Assembly: GCA_002733865.1 (NCBI GenBank)
Contig: NVXM01000029.1
Location: 1 to 64,000 of the forward strand
Origin: Sphingopyxis sp.
GTDB taxonomy: Bacteria; Pseudomonadota; Alphaproteobacteria; Sphingomonadales; Sphingomonadaceae
Reading direction: 5' to 3'
DNA length: 64,000 bases
The position numbers were made by a program, and so were the translations under genes. Positions 18,334 to 26,788 of the stretch are shown piece after piece (the stretch's first letter is position 1; every line of letters starts with the position of its first letter). The notes beneath the pieces are model-generated. The model was not told where the DNA came from, searched no databases, and was given only the letters and a program-made list of their open reading frames with translations.

Positions 18334-20154
18334 TTAGTCTTCGTCGAACAACCCGGCGAGCTGCTCGACCATCGTTCCGCCCAATTGTTCTGCGTCCATG
18401 ATGGTGACCGCTTTCTTGTAATAACGGGTCACATCATGGCCGATGCCGATGGCGACCAGCTGTACCGGCGAGCGGCTTTCGATCCAGTCGATCACCTTGC
18501 GGAGATGGTTCTCCAGATAGGCGCCGTGATTCACCGACAGGGTGCTGTCATCGACCGGTGCGCCGTCGGAAATGACCATCAATATGCGGCGCTCTTCAGG
18601 CCTCGCGATCAACCGGCTATGGGCCCAGAGCAGGGCTTCGCCGTCGATATTTTCCTTGAGCAGGCCTTCGCGCATCATCAGGCCGAGATTTTTCTTGGCG
18701 TGACGCCAGGGTTCGTCGGCTTTTTTGTAGACGATATGGCGCAGGTCATTGAGCCGCCCCGGATTGGCCGGACGATTCGCACTCAGCCAGTCCTCGCGGG
18801 TCTGGCCGCCTTTCCAGGCGCGGGTGGTAAAGCCGAGAATTTCGGTCTTGACGCCGCAGCGCTCGAGGGTGCGCGCCATGATATCGGCGGAGATGGCAGC
18901 GATCGAGATCGGCCGTCCGCGCATTGAGCCGCTGTTGTCTATCAGCAGCGTTACGACGGTGTCGCGGAAGTCAGTTTCGCGCTCGATCTTGTAGGACAGG
19001 CTGTGCGAGGGATTGCTGACCACGCGGGCGAGGCGGGCGGCATCAAGCATGCCTTCTTCCTGATCGAAATCCCAGCTGCGGTTCTGCTGCGCCATCAGCC
19101 GGCGCTGCAGGCGGTTGGCGAGCTTGGTGACCGCGCCCTGCAGGCTGGTCAGCTGCTGGTCAAGAAACGCGCGCAGTCGGGTCAGCTCCTCGTCGTCGCA
19201 CAGTTCTGTGGCGCTGATGACCTCGTCATATTTTTCGGTCCAAGCGGTGTAGTTGAAGCCGGGCGGCAGGTCTGACATCGCCCGGTTGGGGCGGACCGGC
19301 ATCATGCCGTCGTCGCCGGCATCGCCCATTTCCTCTTCGGCGCCTTCTTCCAGTTCCTCGGCGTTCTGGTCGCTTTCGCCGTCCTGGCTGTCGTCATCCG
19401 ACGGCTCCGACCGCATTTCCGATTCGCCCTGATCGCCGGTTGCCTCTTCATCGGCGCCGTCGTCCTGGCTGTCGTCGCTCTCTTCGTCGCTATCGTCCTC
19501 GCTGTCCTCGGCTTCGGACTCGTCGTCGCTTTTGATCAGATCGAGATGTTGCAGCAACTGCGTCGACAATTTGGCAAAGCTGTTCTGATCATCGAGCGTA
19601 AGATTGAGGCCGTCGAGATCGGTACCGGCGCTTTCCTCGATCCACTCGCGGAGCATGTCGAGTCCCTTGACCGTGCCGGCAGGCGGGGCCTGTCCGGTCA
19701 GTTTCTCGCGTGCCAACAAGGCAAGCGCGGTCGAGATCGGGACTTCATCGCGATTCTGGGCCCGTGCGATCGGGTCTGATCGCATCCGCATTTCCAGCGC
19801 AGCGTTCAGATTGTCTTTCGCGCCTGCCATATTGCGCGAACCCAGCGCGTCGGTGCGAACCTGTTCGAGAGCGTCGAAGCAGGCGCGCGCCAGGGCTTCC
19901 TGCGGCGCATTTTTGCGGTGCATGGCCTCGTTATGATGGCGCAGTTTCAAAGAAAAGCTGTCGGCAAAGCCTCGCGCTTCGGCAACTTGCGCCGGGGGCA
20001 GGTCGCGTGCTGGCATCGGCACCTTGAGATGCTGGCCAGTCTGCGACGGCGCTTCGGCGGTATAGGCGAGTTCCAGGTCCGGATCACGGGCCATCGATCG
20101 GGCTGCGCCGCCAAGCACATCTTTGAAGTCATCAAGTTTGGAACGATCAGCCAT
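18334..20154 (-). CDS. cobT: CobT-type cobaltochelatase subunit
   Basis: 606 residues. CobT and CobS form the AAA-plus chaperone part of aerobic cobaltochelatase, which with CobN inserts Co2+ into hydrogenobyrinic acid a,c-diamide during cobalamin synthesis. The sequence shows the N-terminal CobT region, a long acidic Asp/Glu/Ser-rich linker (about 210-290) and a C-terminal von Willebrand A domain with the MIDAS motif DNSGSMRG near residue 420. Length and order match CobT. Its partner cobS lies about 3 kb upstream on the same strand, separated by a PBP and a toxin-antitoxin pair. cobN and other cobalamin genes are not in the window, so a different chelatase target cannot be excluded. Confidence 0.92.
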   Translation of the reverse strand: MADRSKLDDFKDVLGGAARSMARDPDLELAYTAEAPSQTGQHLKVPMPARDLPPAQVAEARGFADSFSLKLRHHNEAMHRKNAPQEALARACFDALEQVRTDALGSRNMAGAKDNLNAALEMRMRSDPIARAQNRDEVPISTALALLAREKLTGQAPPAGTVKGLDMLREWIEESAGTDLDGLNLTLDDQNSFAKLSTQLLQHLDLIKSDDESEAEDSEDDSDEESDDSQDDGADEEATGDQGESEMRSEPSDDDSQDGESDQNAEELEEGAEEEMGDAGDDGMMPVRPNRAMSDLPPGFNYTAWTEKYDEVISATELCDDEELTRLRAFLDQQLTSLQGAVTKLANRLQRRLMAQQNRSWDFDQEEGMLDAARLARVVSNPSHSLSYKIERETDFRDTVVTLLIDNSGSMRGRPISIAAISADIMARTLERCGVKTEILGFTTRAWKGGQTREDWLSANRPANPGRLNDLRHIVYKKADEPWRHAKKNLGLMMREGLLKENIDGEALLWAHSRLIARPEERRILMVISDGAPVDDSTLSVNHGAYLENHLRKVIDWIESRSPVQLVAIGIGHDVTRYYKKAVTIMDAEQLGGTMVEQLAGLFDED

Positions 20155-20240
20155 AGAAGCGAACAGCTTTAAGCGGAAAGGGGAGGGGAATCAAAGACCT
20201 AATTTCCTGCTTTTTGTTAGGCGGGATGTCGGGCCTCCGG

Positions 20241-22352
20241 TCACTGTGCGGGTGGAGCATCTTCCTGCCGGCGCTCGATCGCCACGCCGTCGCCGTCGAT
20301 CCTCAAATCCACCGGCACACCGCCGATCTCGGTGCCAACCCTCACACCGGAGTCGCCATTGATCCGAATGTCGGTGTCACCGGATTCGGCGGGGATTTCA
20401 GGAATCTCCGGCAGGTCGAGCGGGACAACCGGGCCTTCAGGGTCGGGCGCGGGCGCCGGTTTGCTGGTGCCAGCAGGTTTTTTGGACTGAACCGCCTGTT
20501 GCATGAAGTCTTTCCAGATCCGCGCGGGCAGGCTGCCACCGCTGACTCCCTTGAGAGGGGTATTGTCATCATTGCCGATCCAAACCCCGACGACCAGCCG
20601 GTCGTCACCTTCACCGGCATAGCCAACGAACAGGGCATCGCGATTATTCTGGGTGGTGCCGGTCTTGCCATAGTTGGCAATCGACAGCATTGCGCGGCGA
20701 CCGGTGCCATCGTTGATCGCTGAGCGCAGCAGCATTTCCATGTTGGCATGGGTTCTGGATTCATAGCGGCCGGGCCAGTCGAACAGCCATTCCCCCCAGG
20801 ACTGCGTATCCCGCTTGAAAGCATAAGGTTCGACAGGCCAGCTATTACCGGCAACCCCGGCGTAGGCTGCGGTCAGTTCCATGAGTGTCATGGTTGATGT
20901 GCCGAGGGCGAGGCTGGGGTCATCCTCGGCCAGCGGCGAATTCACTCCCAGATTGCGGGCTTCGCGGATCACCGCCCGGTCGCCGAGCTGGCCAAATAGG
21001 CGAACGGCGGCGACGTTGCTGGATTTGGCAAAAGCCTCCTTCAGGGTGATCGAACCCCGATAATTTTCTCCGGCATTTTTCGGCAGATAGCCGCCCTTCG
21101 TAATCGGCGTGTCTTCAACCATGTCATCGGGCTGCATCCCGGAGCGCAGCGCCGCCAGCCAGACGAACAGCTTGAAGGTCGATCCCGGTTGCCGTCTGGC
21201 CTGCGTCACGCGGTTGAAGGTGGATTTTGCGTAATCCTTGCCGCCAATCATCGCCACGACCTCACCATCCGGACGCATTGCGACCAGCGCCACCTGTGCC
21301 TTGCCCAGCGGCGCTCGGGCGATGGCGCGGCGGGCCATTTCCTGCATCCGGGAGTCCAGCGTGGTGGTCAGGTTCAGCTTCTCGTAGCTGAGGTCGGTCA
21401 GTTCGCGGGCCTGCGGCATCGCCCAGTCGGCAAAATAGGTGCCGGTGGGCAGGGCGTCTCTGGCTCGCACATCCAGTCTGGCGGTGCCAATCGCATCCGC
21501 TTGCTGCTGGGTGAGATAACCGGCGGTGACCATCGCGGCCTTGACCAGACTGGCCCGTTTTGCGGCCAGCTCCGGATTGCGGGTCGGTGCGAGACGGGAG
21601 GGTGCCTGCACCAGACCCGCGAGCATGATCGCCTGATCCAGCTTCAGTTTTTCTGGCTGCCGGTAATAATAATGGAGCGAGGCCGCGCGCAGACCGTAGA
21701 CATTGTCACCAAAATAGACGTTGGACAGATAGCGCTCGAGTATCTCGTCCTTGGTCAGCCAGGCCTCCAGCCAGAAGGCGATCAGCATTTCCCGCGCCTT
21801 GCGGGTCAGGCTGCGCTCGGGCGTCAAAAAGGTGGTCTTGGCGAGCTGCTGGGTGATCGTGCTGCCGCCCTGGGTCATGCCGCTGCCGGAGACATTGCTC
21901 CACAGCGCACGGGCCAGTCCGCGCGGATCGACACCCCAGTGCGAATAGAAGCGCCGGTCCTCGATGGACAGGAAGGCTTGGACAACATGGTCAGGCAGCT
22001 CGGCGACCCGGACGGGTTCATCGACCACCGCGCCGTTGCGGGCAAAGGGCTGCCCGTCCGATGTCAGCAGCGTGATCTGCGGCGGCGCGATCGGCTGCAG
22101 GGATTTGGACAATGGTGCGGTGATCGCGAGATAGGCGACCAGAAGAATGAAAACGGCCAGGGCCGCTGCGAAGCCGCGACTGATCCACCACCATTTGCCA
22201 TGCGGTTTTTGAAGCGGCGCAATCGGTTCATCGATGCGCGGCGGAATGGCATCGCCGTAAGGTTCATAAAATACGGTGTCAGCCGATTCCTTGCGGCCAA
22301 ATGGCCAATACCAGCGACGGCTTTTTGTTTCGGACAAGGAACGATCATGCAT
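20241..22352 (-). CDS. Bifunctional class A penicillin-binding protein (transglycosylase/transpeptidase)
   Basis: 703 residues; polymerises and crosslinks peptidoglycan at the inner membrane. A cytoplasmic tail is followed by one membrane helix (about 57-78) and the GT51 transglycosylase domain with catalytic Glu131 (EDRRFYSHWGVD) and GGSTITQQLAK. The transpeptidase domain has nucleophile Ser391 (QPGSTFK), an SSN motif near 448 and KTGTT near 568. The C-terminal 75 residues are Pro-rich, then a small basic/acidic tail not typical of the family. It sits between the doc toxin gene and cobT, an unexpected place. I leave it without symbol because the PBP1a/1b/1c type is not certain. Confidence 0.93.
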   Translation of the reverse strand: MHDRSLSETKSRRWYWPFGRKESADTVFYEPYGDAIPPRIDEPIAPLQKPHGKWWWISRGFAAALAVFILLVAYLAITAPLSKSLQPIAPPQITLLTSDGQPFARNGAVVDEPVRVAELPDHVVQAFLSIEDRRFYSHWGVDPRGLARALWSNVSGSGMTQGGSTITQQLAKTTFLTPERSLTRKAREMLIAFWLEAWLTKDEILERYLSNVYFGDNVYGLRAASLHYYYRQPEKLKLDQAIMLAGLVQAPSRLAPTRNPELAAKRASLVKAAMVTAGYLTQQQADAIGTARLDVRARDALPTGTYFADWAMPQARELTDLSYEKLNLTTTLDSRMQEMARRAIARAPLGKAQVALVAMRPDGEVVAMIGGKDYAKSTFNRVTQARRQPGSTFKLFVWLAALRSGMQPDDMVEDTPITKGGYLPKNAGENYRGSITLKEAFAKSSNVAAVRLFGQLGDRAVIREARNLGVNSPLAEDDPSLALGTSTMTLMELTAAYAGVAGNSWPVEPYAFKRDTQSWGEWLFDWPGRYESRTHANMEMLLRSAINDGTGRRAMLSIANYGKTGTTQNNRDALFVGYAGEGDDRLVVGVWIGNDDNTPLKGVSGGSLPARIWKDFMQQAVQSKKPAGTSKPAPAPDPEGPVVPLDLPEIPEIPAESGDTDIRINGDSGVRVGTEIGGVPVDLRIDGDGVAIERRQEDAPPAQ

Positions 22353-22426
22353 TGATCGCTGTATTACAAAAATAATACGCTAGAAGCGAGGGAATTATGC
22401 GAACCGCCAACTTTGGCTGACGAACA

Positions 22427-22825
22427 TCAACACTCGACTAGATGTTCATGAAACCAGGAAGCGAGGTCTTCCTCCGGGAGTTCTCCGGCCGCCAAGGTCT
22501 GAACTATGACAATTGCCTGCTCGCGATCAAACCGCAACTGAAGATCATTCAATACCAGAAAAGTTCTTGCCAGCACCCAGGCGGTGCGCTTGTTGCCATC
22601 GGCAAACGGGTGGTTACGGGCGACGCCAAAAGCGTAAGCCGCCGCCAACGCGCACAAATCATTCTCTCCGTAAAGCCATTTGTTTATCGGTTTTGCCAGA
22701 GCGGATTCGAGCAGGCCATGGTCACGAACCCCGGATGGCCCGCCATGCTCGGCGAGCTGCCGGTCATGAATGGCAAGTGCAATGTCGGCCTCAAGCCATA
22801 TTGGCTCAATCCGGTCATCGGTCAT
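22427..22825 (-). CDS. doc: Doc-type death-on-curing toxin (Fic/Doc family)
   Basis: 132 residues, the normal Doc length. The Fic/Doc core HPFADGNKRT at residues 72-81 fits the H-x-F-x-(D/N)-G/A-N-K-R pattern, with N-terminal GGPSGVRDHGLLESAL typical of Doc. Family members phosphorylate EF-Tu or otherwise transfer nucleotide phosphates and stop translation. The start overlaps the stop of the upstream antitoxin by four bases (ATGA), the usual coupling in toxin-antitoxin operons. The catalytic motif looks intact. Confidence 0.9.
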   Translation of the reverse strand: MTDDRIEPIWLEADIALAIHDRQLAEHGGPSGVRDHGLLESALAKPINKWLYGENDLCALAAAYAFGVARNHPFADGNKRTAWVLARTFLVLNDLQLRFDREQAIVIVQTLAAGELPEEDLASWFHEHLVEC

Positions 22826-23073
22826 TTTGCCAGGACACGAAGGATGTCGCGATCTTCGCGCATCACGCCTTCGGCGGCCGTCATCTTTTTCTGGAAGTCC
22901 GGGTTGATCGCCGTCAACCTGACGCCATCCGGCGACTCACTCAGATAGACGGTGTCGCCCTGCGATACGCGCAGCTTTTCGAGCAAATCCTTGGGCAGAA
23001 TCACGCCGGTGGAGTTACCGATTTTGACCAACTTAAGCGCATGGCCAGCGGGGGGCGGGGTCATCTTGTTCAT
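22822..23073 (-). CDS. AbrB/MazE/SpoVT-type antitoxin
   Basis: 83 residues with an N-terminal swapped-hairpin AbrB DNA-binding domain (LKLVKIGNSTGVILPKDLLEKL, then GDTVYLSESPDGVRL) and a charged C-terminal tail (about 55-83) that would bind and neutralise the Doc toxin. Canonical doc is paired with Phd, so this is a mixed-family pair, seen in other proteobacteria too. A second in-frame ATG at 23064 is possible. It probably represses its own operon; an 8-bp palindrome lies just upstream. Confidence 0.88.
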   Translation of the reverse strand: MNKMTPPPAGHALKLVKIGNSTGVILPKDLLEKLRVSQGDTVYLSESPDGVRLTAINPDFQKKMTAAEGVMREDRDILRVLAK

Positions 23074-23079
23074 ACAGCC

Positions 23080-23087
23080 GTTATAAC
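23080..23087 (-). promoter_or_regulatory. Possible AbrB-type operator or -10 element (GTTATAAC palindrome)
   Basis: A perfect 8-bp palindrome GTTATAAC starts seven bases upstream of the antitoxin ATG. AbrB/MazE antitoxins often bind AT-rich palindromes at their own promoter. It is too short to be significant on its own. Confidence 0.25.
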
Positions 23088-23120
23088 CGAATTTAATCAG
23101 CTATGCCAGCACCTTTACGG

Positions 23121-24110
23121 TTAGCCCCCCATCACGCTTTCCGGCAAATCCTCGCCAAATACCCGCTGATAATATTCGGCTACCAGCATCCGTTCCGCAT
23201 CGTCGCATTTGTTGAGGAAGGAGAGGCGGAAGGCGAAGCCGATATTGTTGAAGATCGCGGCATTCTGCGCCCAGCTGATCACCGTCCGCGGGCTCATCAC
23301 GGTGGATATATCGCCGTTGATAAAGCCCTGCCGGGTCAGGTCGGCGACCTTGATCATATTCTCGACCGTGTCGTCGCCGGCATCCGGCACCTTGGACAGG
23401 ATCACCTTGGCTTCGGTCGCGGCGGGCAGATAGTTCAGCGTGACGACGATATTCCAGCGGTCCATCTGGCCCTGGTTGATCTGCTGGGTGCCGTGATAGA
23501 GGCCGCTGGTATCGCCGAGGCCGACCGTGTTGGCGGTTGCGAACAGGCGGAAATAGGGGTTGGGGCGGATCACCCGGTTCTGGTCGAGCAGCGTCAGCTT
23601 GCCCTCGGCTTCGAGGATGCGCTGGATCACGAACATCACGTCGGGGCGACCGGCATCATATTCGTCGAATACCAGGGCGGTCGGTGTCTGCAGCGCCCAG
23701 GGCAGCAGACCTTCGCGGAATTCGGTGACCTGCTGGCCGTCCTTCAGAACAATCGCGTCCCGGCCAACCAGATCGATGCGGCTGATATGCGCGTCGAGGT
23801 TGATCCGGATGCAGGGCCAGTTGAGGCGCGCCGCAACCTGCTCGATATGGGTCGATTTTCCGGTGCCGTGATAGCCCTGGACCATGACGCGACGATTGAA
23901 GGCGAAGCCGGCCAGAATTGCGGTCGTGGTTTCGGGATCGAACACATAAGACGGATCGAGATCAGGGACCCGTTCGTCCCGTTCGCTGAAAGCGGGAACC
24001 TGCATATCGAGATCAATGCCAAATATTTCACGCGCATCGACCATTTTGTCCGGTGCGTCCATGATGGTTTCGCCGCTCGTGTCGAGATTTGTATTTGGTA
24101 TTTCAGTCAT
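23121..24110 (-). CDS. cobS: CobS-type cobaltochelatase AAA+ ATPase subunit
   Basis: 329 residues. An AAA+ ATPase that, with CobT, drives CobN-dependent cobalt insertion. The N-terminal part contains [18 protein letters not shown]. Walker A is GYHGTGKST, Walker B is [10 protein letters not shown], and arginine-finger-type residues occur in the C-terminal half ([12 protein letters not shown]). Length matches CobS. The toxin-antitoxin genes start 48 bases downstream, and the J-domain gene lies 136 bases upstream on the same strand. Confidence 0.93.
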   Translation of the reverse strand: MTEIPNTNLDTSGETIMDAPDKMVDAREIFGIDLDMQVPAFSERDERVPDLDPSYVFDPETTTAILAGFAFNRRVMVQGYHGTGKSTHIEQVAARLNWPCIRINLDAHISRIDLVGRDAIVLKDGQQVTEFREGLLPWALQTPTALVFDEYDAGRPDVMFVIQRILEAEGKLTLLDQNRVIRPNPYFRLFATANTVGLGDTSGLYHGTQQINQGQMDRWNIVVTLNYLPAATEAKVILSKVPDAGDDTVENMIKVADLTRQGFINGDISTVMSPRTVISWAQNAAIFNNIGFAFRLSFLNKCDDAERMLVAEYYQRVFGEDLPESVMGG

Positions 24111-24246
24111 GTTCGCCCTTCGAAATTACTCATCCGCTACCCCCAAACCCTATCATCGGGCCCGTCGAACGACGTTCATCAAAATCGACAGGCGTCGAGG
24201 ACATGAAGCGTCCGTCGACAAGGTCGGGACCATCGGGATTGGATTC

Positions 24247-24858
24247 TCATCGAAAATCCGGTGATTGCTTAAGCTGCGTATAGGCCTCGATCACTTTTGC
24301 CAACTGTTTCTCGTGGCTGCGGTTACCACCGTTGCGATCGGGATGATATTTGCGGACCAGCGCAGAATAGGCGCGGCGAATATCGCTGCGGCTGATCGCC
24401 TGACGCCTATCGTCGCCTAGTCCTAGCGTCTTCAGCGCTTTTTGGTCGGCACCGGAAAGGGCAGGGCCAGTCCTTTGCGGGCGATGGATGCCGCCGGCAA
24501 ATCGCGCGCCGATGGCATCGAGGGGATCGGTAAAATCACTCCAGGCCGGGGGCACATTCGGTCCGGCATCATAGACTCGACGGGCTGAGTCCCATCCGCG
24601 CACCGGATGCTGCGCTTCGAAAATCTGATCATGGTCCATGCCGGCAAAATAGTCATAGCCCTGATTGAATTCGCGGACATGGTCGAGGCACAGCCAGCGA
24701 TATTCGCCTGGCCCGTCGCTGCTTCGGCTGCTGCCATAGATCGGCGGAGCGCGAAACTCGCCGCTTTCTTCACATCCTTCGATTGCGCAGGTCCGGCCTT
24801 CGGTTTCGACGCGGCCATGAAATCGGTTCGGTTTTCTTTTGGGGAATGGTTTAGTCAA
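24247..24858 (-). CDS. J-domain (DnaJ-like) protein
   Basis: 203 residues. The C-terminal 60 residues are a J domain with the Hsp70-activating HPD tripeptide (RKYHPDRNGG). The N-terminal part has paired cysteines (TCAIEGCEESGEFRAP, then WLCLDHVREFNQGY) that look like a small metal-binding unit, so this is not a canonical DnaJ. J domains at the C-terminus are common in a family found next to cobS in alphaproteobacteria. It would present clients to DnaK; a chaperone role for the CobST complex is possible but only inferred from position. Confidence 0.85.
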   Translation of the reverse strand: MTKPFPKRKPNRFHGRVETEGRTCAIEGCEESGEFRAPPIYGSSRSSDGPGEYRWLCLDHVREFNQGYDYFAGMDHDQIFEAQHPVRGWDSARRVYDAGPNVPPAWSDFTDPLDAIGARFAGGIHRPQRTGPALSGADQKALKTLGLGDDRRQAISRSDIRRAYSALVRKYHPDRNGGNRSHEKQLAKVIEAYTQLKQSPDFR

Positions 24859-24861
24859 ATT

Positions 24862-24959
24862 CCGTTCGGGCTGGGCTTGTCGAAGCCAGTCTGTCCTTAT
24901 GTGTTGAAACGCCGCTGAGCCATGCTCGACCTTCGGTTCGACAGGCTCAGGGCGAACGG
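24862..24959. repeat. Inverted REP-like repeat pair (CCGTTCG...GTCGAAG type)
   Basis: An arm reading CCGTTCGGGCTGGGCTTG then TCGAAG (24862-24885) faces a reverse-complementary arm GTTCGACAGGCTCAGGGCG inside 24931-24959. This GTTCGACAGGCTCAGG-type palindromic repeat is frequent in sphingomonad intergenic DNA. A further relative lies at 35147-35178. It sits between the divergent J-domain gene and bolA. Confidence 0.65.
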
Positions 24960-24995
24960 TTATAGTCGATATCGAAAAAGCAATATGGAGATTCG

Positions 24996-25271
24996 ATGCC
25001 CAAAGGTCCAGTCCACAGCGAGATAGAAAAGCGGCTCACCGCCGAACTTGCGCCAACATCGCTGAACGTCATCAATGACAGCGCCAGCCATCACGGCCAT
25101 GCCGGCGACGACGGCAGCGGCGAATCGCATTTCACGGTCGAAATCGAGTGCGCCGCCTTTGCCGGACAATCGCGGCTTGACCGCCAGCGCATGGTCAATA
25201 AGGCGCTGGGTGACATGATGCGCGACAAGGTCCACGCGATGGCGATCAAGGCGAGCGCGCCGGGAGAGTGA
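24996..25271 (+). CDS. BolA family protein
   Basis: 91 residues, the usual BolA size. The BolA fold is recognisable in VHSEIEKRLTAELAPTSLNVIND, SHFTVEIECAAFAGQSRLDRQ (the conserved F-x(3)-S-R region) and VHAMAIKA at the end. A histidine cluster (SHHGHAGDDGSGESH) supplies the likely Fe-S ligands used with monothiol glutaredoxins. The start ATG follows a weak purine-rich site. It is monocistronic, followed by a repeat-filled gap. Involved in iron-sulfur handling or stress by family. Confidence 0.92.
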   Translation: MPKGPVHSEIEKRLTAELAPTSLNVINDSASHHGHAGDDGSGESHFTVEIECAAFAGQSRLDRQRMVNKALGDMMRDKVHAMAIKASAPGE

Positions 25272-25278
25272 ATTAATT

Positions 25279-25392
25279 CTTCTCCCGTGAGGGAGAAGGA
25301 TACGAGGCCTTGCCGCCGGAGCTTCAGCGCAGGCGGTTAGGCGCAGTTGGATGAGGGCGTTCTGATTTCGAGATTTTAGAACACCCTCATCC
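25279..25392. repeat. Two hairpins forming a repeat-rich gap after bolA
   Basis: CTTCTCCC-GTGA-GGGAGAAG (25279-25298) is a perfect short hairpin. Further on, a 15-base arm at 25349-25363 (GGATGAGGG...) pairs with 25378-25392 with one mismatch. Composite repeats with TTCTCCC and CCCTCATCC are widespread in alphaproteobacterial intergenic DNA. No U-tract follows the first hairpin. Confidence 0.6.
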
Positions 25393-25423
25393 AGCTCCAG
25401 TGCAACAAGAGGAAGGAATCCCT

Positions 25424-25789
25424 ATGATCGGCAAAGTCAATCTGGCCGATGCCTTTGCCAGCTTCTCCGATCACTGGTCGCCGAAGATTGCCGGCGATAT
25501 CAACGATATGCAGGTCAAGCTTGCGAAGTTTGAAGGCAAGTTTGACTGGCATCATCATGAACGGGAAGACGAGCTGTTTCTGGTGGTGAAAGGCAGGATG
25601 CGCATGGGATTGCGATCCGGTGATATCGACCTTGAGGAAGGCGAAATGATCATCGTCCCCCATGGGGTTGAACATTGCCCCGAGGCCCTGTCCGAGCAAT
25701 GCCATATGTTGATGCTTGAACCCAACACGACATTAAACACCGGAACAATCGAAACCGAGAGAACCGTCAGCAATCCGGAGAGGCTATGA
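25424..25789 (+). CDS. Cupin domain-containing protein
   Basis: 121 residues from the ATG at 25424, chosen because GGAAGGA lies six bases upstream; an upstream frame extension to 25400 lacks support. Cupin motif 1 appears as WHHHEREDELFLVVKG and motif 2 as GEMIIVPHGVEHCPEA, giving a plausible metal site of His residues and one Glu. Small single-domain cupins of this kind have no fixed function. The stop overlaps the start of the pirin gene (ATGA), so the two are translated together. Confidence 0.88.
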   Translation: MIGKVNLADAFASFSDHWSPKIAGDINDMQVKLAKFEGKFDWHHHEREDELFLVVKGRMRMGLRSGDIDLEEGEMIIVPHGVEHCPEALSEQCHMLMLEPNTTLNTGTIETERTVSNPERL

Positions 25790-26679
25790 CTAGCATCACG
25801 CAAACCATTACCCCCACCACCCATGATCTGGGTGCCTTCCAGGTCCGCCGGGTGCTGCCATCGCGGCATCGGCGGATGGTGGGGCCGTTTATCTTCGTTG
25901 ACGAATTTGGCCCCGCAAGTCTGCCAGAAGGGCCGGGCATGGCGGTGCGGCCGCATCCGCATATCAATCTGGCGACGGTGACCTATCTGTTCGAGGGCGC
26001 GATCGACCATCGCGACAGTCTCGGCACCTTCGAAACGATCCGTCCCGGGGCGGTAAACCTGATGACCGCGGGCAGGGGGATTGTCCATTCGGAGCGGTCA
26101 CCGCTGGAGGTACAGGATTTGCCGAAGCCGATGTTCGGCATGCAGACCTGGCTGGCCTTGCCCGACGGCATGGAAGAGATGGATCCCGCGTTTGAAAATG
26201 TTTCCGAGGCAGATTTGCCGCTGATTGAAAATGGTGGTGCCAAGGCGCGTGTCATCATGGGCAGCCTGTGGGGGCAGACGGCCCCGACCACCTGTCACGC
26301 CGAGACCATCTATGCCGATATGCTGCTGTCTGCCGGTAGCGCGATCCCCATCGATCCGGAGGCGGATGAACGGGCAGTGATGCTGGTCGATGGCGAAGGG
26401 GCGCTGGATGGCGTGCCGCTGGAAAAATATCAGCTCTATGTGATTGCGCCAGGCGCGAAGGTTTCGCTGACATCGATGTCTGGCGGTCGCGCGATGCTGC
26501 TCGGCGGCGAGGCTTTTATCAGTGAACGGCATGTCTGGTGGAATTTTGTCTCCTCCAGCAAGGACCGGATCGAGCAGGCCAAGGCAGACTGGTTCGAGGG
26601 GCGCTTTCCGGTGGTGCCGGGGGATCCGGATGAATTTATTCCGTTGCCCGAGGGACAGCCGCAGACGGTTACCGATTAG
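25786..26679 (+). CDS. Pirin family protein
   Basis: 297 residues. A double-cupin protein. The N-terminal pirin signature is clear (RRMVGPFIFVDEFGPA, RPHPHINLATVTYLFEG, then TAGRGIVHSERS) with the four metal ligands His-x-His and His-x-Glu. The C-terminal pirin domain follows at about 175-290. Bacterial pirins act as quercetinase-like dioxygenases or redox-sensing partners; the role here is unknown. Overlaps the upstream cupin by four bases. Convergent with the DUF2332 gene across a long hairpin. Confidence 0.92.
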   Translation: MTSITQTITPTTHDLGAFQVRRVLPSRHRRMVGPFIFVDEFGPASLPEGPGMAVRPHPHINLATVTYLFEGAIDHRDSLGTFETIRPGAVNLMTAGRGIVHSERSPLEVQDLPKPMFGMQTWLALPDGMEEMDPAFENVSEADLPLIENGGAKARVIMGSLWGQTAPTTCHAETIYADMLLSAGSAIPIDPEADERAVMLVDGEGALDGVPLEKYQLYVIAPGAKVSLTSMSGGRAMLLGGEAFISERHVWWNFVSSSKDRIEQAKADWFEGRFPVVPGDPDEFIPLPEGQPQTVTD

Positions 26680-26683
26680 CGCT

Positions 26684-26757
26684 GTGCTCCGCACTTGATG
26701 CGGAGCTATCGCGTCGACAGTGCAAGCCTGCAGAGCTCCGCATCAAGTGCGGAGCAC
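26684..26757. repeat. 24-bp perfect inverted repeat between convergent genes
   Basis: Arms at 26684-26707 and 26734-26757 are perfect reverse complements (core CTCCGCACTTGATGCGGAG), separated by 26 bases. They lie between pirin (ends 26679) and DUF2332 (ends 26789). No T-run follows, so factor-independent termination is not certain, but the structure is symmetrical for both strands. The CTCCGCACTTGATGCGGAG word is common in sphingomonad repeats. Confidence 0.7.
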
Positions 26758-26788
26758 GGGCATCCTATCAGGCGTAGAGCAGAGACAT

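Noticed and set aside
22353..23120. Toxin-antitoxin region as part of a mobile island
   Set aside because: No integrase, tRNA, direct repeats or composition shift visible at its borders.
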